A model generated the notes under the pieces. It worked only from the letters and a program-made list of their open reading frames with translations. It had not been told where the DNA came from and searched no databases. A stretch of DNA of 64,000 nt, from positions 17,389,902-17,453,901 of the forward strand of contig CM029369.1 of the NCBI GenBank assembly GCA_017165825.1, given 5' to 3'. Position numbers and translations under genes: made by a program. Origin of the DNA: Hepsetus odoe. Its lineage: Eukaryota > Chordata > Actinopteri > Characiformes > Hepsetidae. This document shows positions 47,101 through 59,200 of the stretch, in pieces (position 1 is the first letter of the stretch; each line of letters opens with the position of its first letter).

Positions 47101-50100
47101 CAGTTTACTCTACACCGCGTTCCAAATTATTATGCAAATGATATTTCTCTCTAATTTTCCTAAATAGTCGATGCAACAGTCAGCATAATTTCCGAGTCAT
47201 CAGCCATTTTGAACCAATTCGAATTTTACTGAAAAAACCTCCCAATGATAACAGTATGTTTTTCAAAAATAAAAAGCTTAAAATGCACTGTTCCAAATTA
47301 TTACGCACAACAGAGTTTTAAAACATTTTATAGGTTGTAAAAAACTGAAAATGGTCACTGATGGGATTTGCAGCATTAGAAGGTCATATTTACTGAAATC
47401 AAAAGCTATTTAAATCAAAAACATCTGAACAGGTCAAGCTACAGATTAACACAGGACCCCTTTTTGATAGCAGCTTCACAATTCTTGCATCCATTGAACT
47501 TGTGAGTTTTTGGAGAGTTTCTGCTTGAATTTCTTTGCAAGATGTCAGAAGAGCCTCCCAGAGCTGCTGTGTGGATGTGAACTGCCTCACACTCTCATAG
47601 ATGTTTTGCTTGAGGATGCTCCCAAGGTTCTCAAAAGGACTGAGGTCAGGAGAGGATGGGGGCCACACCATGAGTTTCTCTCCTTTTATGCTGATAGCAG
47701 CCAATGATGCACAGGTATTCCTTGCAGCATAAGATGGTGCATTGTCATGAATGAAGATGATTTTGTTACGGAAAGCACGGTTCTTCTTTTTGTATCATGG
47801 AAGAAAGTGGTCAGTGAGAAACTCCACATACTTTTCAGAGGTCATTTTCACACCTTCAGGGACCCTAAAGGGGCCGACCAGCTCTCTCCCCATAATTCTG
47901 GCCCAAAACATGACTCCGCCACCTCCTTGCAGATGTCGCAGCCTTGTTGGGACATGGTGGCCATCCACCAACCATCCAAGACTGAACAAGACTGTCTCAA
48001 AATTATTCTGAGAATTATTAATGTAGTTCTGGGCCCACTGCAGCCGTTTCTGCTTGTGTGCATTGATTAAGGGTGGCCGAAAAAAAGGATTATGCATAAC
48101 TGCAAGCCTCTGGAGGATCCTACACCTTGACGTTCGTGGGACTCCAGACACCAGCAGCTTCAAATACCTGTTTGCTGCTTTGTAATGACATTTTAGCAGC
48201 TGCTCTCTTAATCCGATGTATTTGTCTGGCAGAAACCTTCCTCATTGTGCCTTTATCTGCACGAACCCGCGTGTGCTCAGCCACTGACTCAGCCACAAAT
48301 CTCTTAACAGTACGATGATCGTGCTTAAGTTTTCGTGATATCTATGGTTTTGATACCTTGTCCAAGGCATTCAACTTCATGCTTTTTGGCAGCAGAGAGA
48401 TTCTTTTTCTTTCCCATATTGCCTGAAAATGGTGGTCTGTTAAATAATGTGGAACGTCCTTCTTCAGTAGTTTATCCTTTAATTGGGCTCACCTGACAAA
48501 TTAATTATCACAGGTGTCCCAGATTGATTTCAGTGATCCAAAGAGCCCTCAGGCACAATACCATCCATGAGTTCAACTGAAAAACAAAATAATAAATCTT
48601 TAGGACACTTACAATTTGCAGAATAATTTGGAACGGGGTGTATATGTTTTAGAGGTTGCAGTTTTGCCATGCAGGTCCTTCTGGAAAAGTCGTGGTTTTT
48701 CATTTGTTCCACTTATTTACTCTACTGGGTAATATTTTGGCATGTGTTTTTAAAAGGAATGGTTAGAGGAGGTGTAAGGTACATTGTAGCTCTTTGGGGG
48801 CAGGAGTATTCAGATATGTAGATTTATTTGATTTTCTTATAGCATTTTTTTTACATATAGAATACATCTATATAACAAATTAGAAGCTCTTTTCTATTAA
48901 GAAGCATGTATTCATTGTAATAAAACACCTTTCTGCATATTTTAAGATACACACAAAACATCCCAATTTAAATCCACTTTTGTTGGTTTGGCTGTCATCA
49001 GTGAGCATCAAGGTCATTCACATCTCCTTTCTGTCTCTGAGCTATTTTGTTATCTTGAAGAAGGGAGTTAGTACTGCTTAATATATGCCAATCGTTTATT
49101 GATGTTTTTCCACATATTAGTTTCTTATTTCCATAACAACAACGTCTCCTTAGCAATCATGCTCATGAAAGCATACATCACTGCAGAAGTTCTTTTTTGG
49201 AGATATGGCCGGCAGTATTACTTTTTCATATTTTATTTACCTTTCATTTAAATAAATATTTTATTAATCCCTGGAGGTCATAAGCACCAATATTCAATGT
49301 TATTGTCCTCCAGCATCTCTCAATGGGTAAAGAAATTCACAAGAGTTTTAAGGCAGTTAGGATTACCAGTTCCAGCAAACTTGTCCAGGTCAAGTTTCTC
49401 AAAGCTCATACATCAAAAGCTGAAACTTTTTCACTTTTTAGCTTCTAACTTTTTATTACTTTATATAACATTTTTTTAAACTAATGCAATTTGGGGATCT
49501 ACGTTTTACAAAAGCAGAAAATCTAAAAAGCAAAACTGGAGGTTGGTATGTTAAAACTCAGCAAATAAGTAGAAATTGTGTGCTAAAATTTGTAGAAAAA
49601 TATCTCAAATATAGGTTTGTTCCCTTGTAGGGGCTGTATGGTTGCATGTAGTAACATATATTCACTTACAACTTTATAGACTAATTATCCATTAAATTAA
49701 AACTTCTATGGCAGTAAAAGGTAATAATAATGTCCCCCTAGACTCTACAAGACCTCTGATTGTCTTCTTGTTGTGATATCTGGGAGACATTAGCAGCAGA
49801 TGCTTTAGATTACGTCCTTTGTGAAGTCCATGGATTGTACTAGTTTGTCCAACACATCCCCCAGATGCTCCATTAGATTCAGATCTGTGGAATTTGGAGG
49901 CCAAGTAAACACCCTGAACTCTTGTTCCACAAAACAATCCCGAACACTTTTTACAGTGTTGCATTGTGCATTATGCTGCTAAAAGTCAATCCTTCAGGAT
50001 TGATACTGACATTGAGGTTAGGGATCCACTGTCAGCTTGCCTTTTTCCTCAAGTGTTTTTTGCCCCATCTGTTCCCCAGGAGTGCCGTGCACATGCACCC

Positions 50101-53100
50101 AGTCATCTACATGATGTCAGAGGAAGTGTGATTCACCAGGTCATTTCCTTCTATTGCTCCAGGGCTCAGTGCTAATGATTGGATGCCCATTGTAGGCACT
50201 TTTTCAGTAGACAGGTGTCAGTATAAGCTCTCTAGTGTGCAGCTACACAGCCTCATACACACTACACTTTTTGGTAGGTTTTAACCACTACACATGGAGA
50301 GCACCCCACAACACTTACTGTTTCAGAGTTTCTCTGATCCAGTTCTGTAGTCACATACCTTTAATTTCTGAATGTTTTAAATGTCTAATAGGACTTAACA
50401 GGTGCCATTGCATCAAGATTATCAATGTTACTCACCATCTATAAGAAGGTCTGAAGTTAAACCTGATCAGTGGCTATGTTTTACCTCTTCTTTTATATCT
50501 CACAGTGGATGAAGAAATGGGAAGGTGGTGAAGAAGGGGCAGCAATGGCCTAGTAGTTAGGGAGTTGCCCCAGGATCAAAAGGTTGGGAGTTCAAATCCC
50601 TTAGCAGTAGGTTGCCCTGAGGTATCCTTGAGCAAGGTACCATCTCCAGCACTGCTCCCCAAGCACTTTAAATTGCTGCCCCCTGCTGCATGGTGTTTAT
50701 GGGTTAAATGCAGAGGCTGCATTTCGTTGGGATTCTCAGAGTGTTGCACTTTCACTTCACTTGAGAGTCTTTCACCTTTAAAGTGATTAGTGATGATCAG
50801 TATAAGCACTTTAAATGTAAAGTAATTCCTCCACAGTATTAGTTGGTCTCTGTGATGGTTTAGCTAATTGGAAGGGGTCTGACTCTTCAGGTAATTGAGG
50901 TAGAGCAGCTTTTGTGGTGGGAGTGCTGTAAGTGCCTTCAGTGCAAAGCCAGTAACCTGCTACTGAGTGTTTCCCAGCTCACAGCAGGGTTCCAGGGAGA
51001 AAGCACTTATTCCTGCCCCTGAGAGACAACCTTTTTTGTTTGCTTGTTTGTGTGTATTGTTGCAGTGAACTTTATTTCAATCCTGCATTCCAATTTTCCT
51101 TTTGTCTATCCTTTTCCATTCCCTTTTCTGTCACCCTCCACTCTATAATAAAGGAGTGGATAAATGATCATCAATGGTAAATGACCACACACAACAGATT
51201 TTGAAAGCCAATTATCAGGGGAGACAATTCATCCCGGAGGGAAACATAAAAGGGTGCAAGTCACCCATCCCACACAATGCAGCTGCCGGATCTTATTTGA
51301 AGCAATAAAAGAAAAAGCTCATTTTCAGGTCAGTAGCCAAAAGCTTGGTGTGAAGAAGGATAAGGCATTGAAGTATGTGAAACTGGACTCTAAATCAAAA
51401 TGAAAAAAAACCCAAAAAAACAATACCAAACAAACAAAAAATCAAACAATGGCCTCTACAGCATTATGTTTATACTGTCTCTTTTGTTCTCTCTCTCACT
51501 GATATAGCAGTGTTTCAAGGAAATATGGGGCAAACATGTCTGGCCTTGATGCAGGCTACCAGTGGAACTATCAGCAACCTTGTATTATAAGTCTCTGGAA
51601 GATTAAGGACAAGAAGGAAACAGGGACGGAAGGTACCCCAGAGTTTTAGAAAGAACAAGGCGGCCACACAAGTGCAAAAAAGAGATTTCAGAATTTTTTT
51701 TCTCACGAGGTGAGGTTGAGAGTGATGCCAAAGACGCACCTTTTGCAGACTAAATTCTGAAAGTGATAAAAGCAGCTCAAGTCTTTCACTGTTAAATCTT
51801 GATATATACCTATTTTTCTGTTTAACCCATCCAACCATCCACCAGTTCTTTGTGTATTGAGAAAAAATATGCATGTCCAGTGATTTATTGGTCAATGGGG
51901 CAGCTTTAGCCTAGTGGTCAGGGACACAGGTACCCCTGAGCAAGGTACCATCCCCATGACAGCTCCTTGGGCTCTTTCAATAGCTGCCCCTTGCTGCACG
52001 TGTGTGTATGGGAGAAAACAGAGGCTCAATTTCGGTGTGGTTCACTGTGTGCTGTGATGTGCTTCACGATGACAAAAACAGTCACAATTTAATTAGATTA
52101 ATTAACTTTTACTAACACTGATTTTCTCCTCCTCTCTGTCTCTCTCTCTCTCCCTCAGGTATTGTGTCCCTGATATCCCTGGTGATATTGTCGTATGACC
52201 GCTACAACACACTTACCAAGTACAACAAGCAGGGTCCAAATTACCGTAAGCCCTTGATGGCAGTGGGGGGCTCATGGCTGTACTCTGTGATTTGGACCGT
52301 CCCCCCCTTGCTGGGTTGGAGTAGTTATGGTCTAGAAGGGGCTGGCACCAGCTGTTCAGTGTCATGGACTGAGCGCTCACCCCAATCTCACGCATACATC
52401 ATCTGCCTGTTTATCTTCTGCCTGGGTCTGCCGGTGCTGGTCATGGTATACAGCTATGGGAGGCTACTCTATGCGGTCAAGCAGGTGAGACTTAGCTCTG
52501 TCACATGATCAGTGAAGGCCTGTATAATGTTAATGTTGCTGCCTTTAAACAACTTCTAATTATAACAATGCTTAAATTGCCCTATAATCCATAACCCTAA
52601 GAGTTAGAGCAGGGAGTGGATCAAATAGGATTCTTTCAAAGCCACAGCTCGGCAGATTGTTTTTCTTCTCTTTACTCTGAAATGCTATTAAGGTAAAGAG
52701 TTGAATCAGATGTGTTTAATATGGCAGAACACTGGCACCATATAAGAAGAAAAGGCCTGCAATATCTGGAGGCTGACTCGTGTGTTTATAATGGACAGGC
52801 AAGCATTTCCCTTAAATATCTGTAGACCAGCTTATTGCTGAATCATGTTAAAAAACATAAAAATTGGAGGCAAAATTGCCATTTTAGTTAGGGGGTCGGC
52901 CGCATGATCGGAGGATCGGGGGTTCGAACCCCTTCCCAATAGGTTGCCCTGAGGTACCCTTGAGCAAGGTGCCGTCCCCTTCCCGCTCCTCCCTGCAATG
53001 GGCTGGCGACCTGTCCGGGGTGCGTCCCCCATCCTCGCCCTGTGTGCGCTGGGTTGGACACCAGCACTCCCCCGCGACCCCATTTGGGACAAGTGGCAGA

Positions 53101-56100
53101 AAATGGATGGATTGCCATTTTAAAATTGTGTTTTTATTTCTGAGCATGAGATGGTGTTAACTAAATCAGAGCCAAATGTTTACCTTCATGTTTCACCACT
53201 TCTCTCCCCACCAGCTGCAAACATGCATTCCTACAATGGCACTGGTTCTGCCATTTCATTTGTGCCAGAGTCTGATCCAGAACAAAATCAAGCTGATCAA
53301 CCTGATCAACTTTCACAATCTAAATTGGAGCAGGACATTTCAGAGGGCTTTTATATTTTACCGGTCATGTAACCATCACAAAAGTTGTTAGAGCCCATCC
53401 TTCAGAAATAAGCTCTGTTATAAATCAACCAGGCCCTTCAGTGCTAAAAAGCTTTGATATTGATTATAAAGTCTGAAACCGGAGCGTGGCAGCTAAATGA
53501 GGCCTTGTCTACAATACAGGATTTAAAAAAATGTCATGTTGATGTCATTTATAAGTCAAATCACTGGTATATTTTTTTCTTTTCACTTCCACAACAAAAT
53601 TCAGGCCATTTACTGAGCCAAAGATGAGGGACAACAGCAAGACAGCAAGGCAGTTTGCTGTGATACATGTGTGCATCTTGGAGCAAAAACGGGTGTTGTT
53701 AAAATTCGATTATATATTTCTTATTACACAGGAATATCTGCAAAGACAATATCCACCCCCCCCCCCCTTAGGTAACATGTTCTTGGGTTTCTTTAATCTT
53801 TAGTTCTAATGTAAGTAAATCTAAAAATGTTATGTTTTAAAGCATATCTAGAAGTTTATTAATTATTATGTTTTTTCCTGCATAAAACCAACACTAGTAA
53901 ATAACTTTTGTCACATTAGAAAATTATTTTGGCTTGACTCACCATCCTCAGAAATGATGCTTGACCCGTACTAACTGTGAAATATGAAGATATGGATAAA
54001 ATTATATAATATTTAGAATGAGTAATTTCAGAACCTCACACTGGATTTCTACTTATATGGATTTTTTTCTTGTTAGCCCACAGCACCAGGGACTGATAAG
54101 GCCTCAATGTCTGTCCTGGGATAGAGGCTCAATAAATGGATCTCTGTTCACCCGATTTTAGTGAGCTAAGGTTGAAATGCCTGCTGGCTTTGTCAAAGTC
54201 ATTTGAGTGAGACTTATATGATCATTTGACCAAACAAAGGAAGGTGTTGAGAGGAATCTAATAGAATAGTTTATCAAAAGAGTTCATTGAATGGTTTTTG
54301 TGCAGTTATTGGGAAAAATAATCCAAAGCCTTTCAAGTCTGTGGGACATTTTAATGAGGATATGGAGTGGGTTCCTGCATCAATTTTTAAAAAAAGAATA
54401 TGGTCAATTGCTCCAGCGCTTTAAACACTGCACATGCATATATTTATAAAACAGGCCTTTTGCAGGATAAGTAGGCCATTCCTAGTGCAGAGCAGACACC
54501 GAGCTGCATGGTGTTTCACTGAACCTCAAAAATGCGTCTTCCTTCCTTTGTTGCTTCGGCATGGTTGAATATTAAAATGAACCAAATTGTTCACAGATTG
54601 GTGCCTTTCATGCTTTGCTATCTTATAGACAGTATTATTTTTGTATTTTCATTTGTCCTCCCTGTGTCTTTGGCTGTCTCTGAGCCTTTGAAGATGAAGA
54701 TTGATAGCTTAGGTTGAAGTATGTGCCCCTGCATTGGGAGGCTGCAAGTGTCTGGATGGACTAGATGGGCTGTTTGTCTATTTTTGTACATAGCTGATGT
54801 GACCGTGATTCGTTTCACAGTGTGTACACACAGACACCACCCCACTAGATATGGCCTAGGCAAAGCTTCTTTCAGGGCCTGAATGTAATCCCTGCATGGT
54901 TTATCATGCCCCTTGCAGCACAAGAATTATACACTACCGCCTGTGTCTTCACAGCCAAGTCAACATGAAAGGCTTTTGCACAAATGAACAACCCTGCAGT
55001 AGAAAGCAACTTCTCAGCAGAAGGTTTATCCAATGGCCTTGTCCATGTAAATGAAGTGTAAATGCAAGAAAACTAAGATGATCTGACATACTACATTGAA
55101 TATGCATTCATAAAAGTGATGTTAATACTGTAATAAATCAAAAGAAACTTCAATGTTAACACTCTGTTCCCTTTTCAGGTAGGGAAGATTCGGAAGTCGG
55201 CAGCTCGGAGGAGGGAGTATCATGTGTTGTTTATGGTGATCACAACGGTGGTGTGTTACCTTCTGTGCTGGACGCCGTACAGTGTGGTTGCCATAATGGC
55301 CACGTTTGGACGGCCAGGAATCATTACGCCTGTCGCGAGCGTGGTGCCCTCCCTCCTAGCCAAGAGCAGCACAGTCATTAACCCAGTTATATACATACTG
55401 ATGAACAAACAGGTAAGAGCATTTATTCCAAAAAAAAGACACACATTATTTCTCTTTGCAGCAGCTCGAGTGTTAAGCTTAAAACTTTACAACTGTTATT
55501 TAGAAAACACAATGCTCTGAAAGGGTGTAATCTGTAGCTTGTAATATATATATATGAATATATGTTCATATTGCATTTTTTACAAACTTTTTACTTTGAC
55601 TTATATTAGAAGCAAGATTCTTATTTTTTCCTGTAAGTTATCTTTTTGGTTTTGGAATAATTGGAGTTATTGGGAAAGCCTGGCTTACTTAGAAAAACAC
55701 CAGCAGACCTGTGTTAACCTTCATGCAGGTAAATGATACATTTATTATAAGACAAAGCAGAATAATAAGCGAAATAATGATAAAATAACAAAAGAATCTG
55801 TACTTATTGTAGCTGTTGTAGATATGAAATTATAATCCGAGACACCCGTGTTCATTTTGCAACAGAGCAATAGAGAATAAGACTATTGTGACATTAGATA
55901 ATGGAAAAACTGAAAACAAAATGTACCTCAATTCAGTGTATGTTTATTTACATGTTAGAAAACAGTTGAAATAATACACAAGTTTGTTTAAAACCAGAGT
56001 CAAGTTACTAATTATGAAATTTGCTTTAACAAATGAAAGAAATGCCATCAAAAGCATCCCATGGCTTTTTAAAATGAACTGGCTTTAAATTGCTGCCATC

Positions 56101-56159
56101 GACAGTTCTATTAGGCTTTAAATACACAACACATCTCCCAAGTCAAAGTTTAAAAGGCT

Positions 56160-56206
<47 letters not shown>

Positions 56207-59200
56207 GAGTAAATAAGGGAGTGTAAAACCATTAGTAGTTACACATTGACATTTTAGTGCTTTTGACTGTGAACTCCAGCACATTGGATTTGAACTGAAA
56301 CAGTGATTGAGGATTACAAATAAAACAGCTGCTATAATCAAGGGACTTTGTACCTGCATTGCCAATCAACCCATTTTTACACATGAATGCTCCTTTTACT
56401 GGACAAAACGCATGTGCATTGCACCCCCAAATGTATATGAATTTTACCTACAGCCATTTATCATTGTCTATTTTTTTTTTTTTTTAGAAATATGGCCAAA
56501 ACAATAGCTTTTCATACAAGTCCTAAAAGCAGATATCCCTATTATACACAAGAAAAATATACATTGTCATTAATTTGACAAAGTACTGAACAGTTTCTAT
56601 TGTTAGCAGTTCATATGAAGAAACCCAGGAACATCCAATAAGGCTAATCTGAAACAAAAAAAGTGTTATATAATTCCACCAAGATGACGAACAAGACTGA
56701 TCAACAGTTCCTGGAAATATTTAGTTGAAGTTACTGCTGCTTCACTCCACATACTGAAAACTAAGGTTCTCATATTTTGCCACTCAGAAATACAATATAG
56801 GATCATTTTATCCCAAATATGAACTGGTCAAGTGTAATGAATGTTGTCATAACGTTTACATTTGGACCATTTTTTCTGGTTTTAGGACTCTGAAAATCTG
56901 ATGATATTTTAGGTTTTAACTGTGCAAAAGTTCTAGAGTTTGCAATCAATCCTCCCTGTATCATAACATTATGAAATAGTTCAGTAATGGACAGGTCTCT
57001 AGAAGGGTGTATACAAAGTTTAAGTCTTTTCCTGCAGCTCAGCAACACCCTCAAATGAAATGTGACATTCTGACTGACCAGTATCCCTGCTACAAACTAC
57101 TACAAAATCCAGTCACCTAGAGTGCACATCTGATGGAACCTATAGTGAATAACGAGAGTGTTCTAGAGAGAATAACCCAGCACAGATGCACAGCACCAGA
57201 GCTCCAGCACCATACACTGAGTCTTTACCAGTCGAACATAAAAACAATTATGTTTGGTTCAAAACTTCTGCCCATGTCCAACATACTACATTGACAACCT
57301 CACCAAATTGTTTAATACTCATTGCTGTATTACCGTTATCAAAAATGACAACTTTATAATGATTAAGGAAGGATGTGAACCACCTCCTTTAAGCTTAGCT
57401 GTTAACCTCCACATAGAGATAACTAAGTTTTTATTTTTTAGTTTTTTTTTTTTTAACCACAAACAACTTAGAAATCCTGCTACTTCGCATGCTGTATCCT
57501 CTCTGCGTTGTACAATTCACATACACCGATCTTCATTTAGAAGTGAAGTAAAAGCAGTCATACAATCACGCTGGCACAACGGTTTGTGTTTTAAAAAAGC
57601 AAAATCCTCAAAGGACTGAAATCGTTCAGCATCATGAACTACAAATCTTTTGGGAAGCACAATCCAGATTTGGACAAGAAATAAGAAACAGCCATACCAC
57701 AAACTCCCTGCAAATAAAAAAGATGTTATTCTGTTACTCTGAATGAAACAGGAAGGGCCAAGTGTCCCTTTTGTGGACAATAGTGCTAGTCCTCTTGAGT
57801 TTAAAGGCTTCTGAGGATCAGACATTCAGCAACAGAGTACAGAGCACTCCTGTAACGAACAACCTGCAGAAACAACTCCTGCCAATCACTGACCAGCAGC
57901 GGCCCACTAATACGCTCATCCCCGCATTAGGGGAAGCAAGCAGAGATAATTATGTCTCCAAATGCTGATAGTTGATACATAAGCTAGATTATATCATAAC
58001 ACTGGAAATCAGAGTGTTGGCACAATTAAAATGATGGAACTCACATTTGAGATTGACTCTCCTAACAGCAGAGTGGTGACCCTGCAGAAAAAAGTGGCAG
58101 GTTTACATCAGTGACAGAGTGAAATCCAGTAGCTGTGTTTTTTTGGTTTTTTTTTTCTTTTCTAATTTTATCCTTCTTACTGAAGTGAAAACTGAAAAGT
58201 TCATTTTTCTTTGATGTACTGATGCTGCACTTCCCCTCTCCCTGTTATAGAGGCCTACTTACCAAACACAGGAAACCATAAGTCTTTAGAGGAGCTGTAT
58301 GAAACATGGAGTGGTTATTTAACTCCGCACAGACACGCCGTGCTTCATAACCTAATGTGCACCTGAGTGAAGACGTTTGAACAGTTTTGCTATTACAGTT
58401 CACAACAGCTGATTTTAGTTCATCTTCTCTAGTTCATACATCTAGTAGCTTCCAAGTCTTTTCCGCTCACAATCAAATGGCACATACTGAAACGAAGTAG
58501 ATGCATAAAAGACAAAACCTTGTATCCCATCAGTAAAAAAAAAAAAAGAAAAAAAGAAAAAAGCAAAGCTTTTACTCGACATATTTACAACATTTTATAA
58601 GATTGAACACTATCTAAATCCCACCCCGTGTTCATTAAAAAAAAAAAGCTTTAAAATACAATTCATACTATGCACGAAAAACTGTTCTTTTCATTCGCTT
58701 TTGAGCGCGGCTCCAGACCTGTGCATGTCTGGACCGCAAGACATGGAGGACGACCAGACTCTGCTGGTTTAAAAATTACACAATCAAGAATAACTGCACT
58801 AATTATATTGCCCAAGGCCTGACGTCTAGTGCTGCAAACCCAGCCTTATGCCAAAAGACACCAACAGACAATGATAGCTTCAACACTTCAACACTTAGAG
58901 CAATGGAGGCTGGAATGGGGTTTTCTAAAATGCTTGACTACAGAAATATAGCTTGAGTATTGAAATGTTGATTTGTAAAATGTACCATGGATCATGCTAT
59001 AGACAACCTTAAAAGAAAAAAAAATTGTGCAGTTGCCAGAGATTTTAGAACTCAAGTGACTTAGTGAGGACCTTCCACCAAAAAAAAAAAAAAAAAAAAA
59101 ATAAGAACAAACAAACAAACAAACAAAAAAAGCATAGCTCATACAGCAGTCTAGGAATATCTTTCAAAGATGTTCAAAAGAAGTGAGCAGCTGAAAAAAC

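Larger units (their letters stand above)
42600..52158 (+). other. tmtops intron 1
   Basis: 9.6-kb intron with SINEs (42829, 45916, 50536, 51897), mariner/Tc1 elements (46525-46870, 47113-48640, 49740-50200), a GA microsatellite (47062-47099) and an inverted repeat (44751-44800). Otherwise AT-rich; no gene recognised. Confidence 0.6.
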
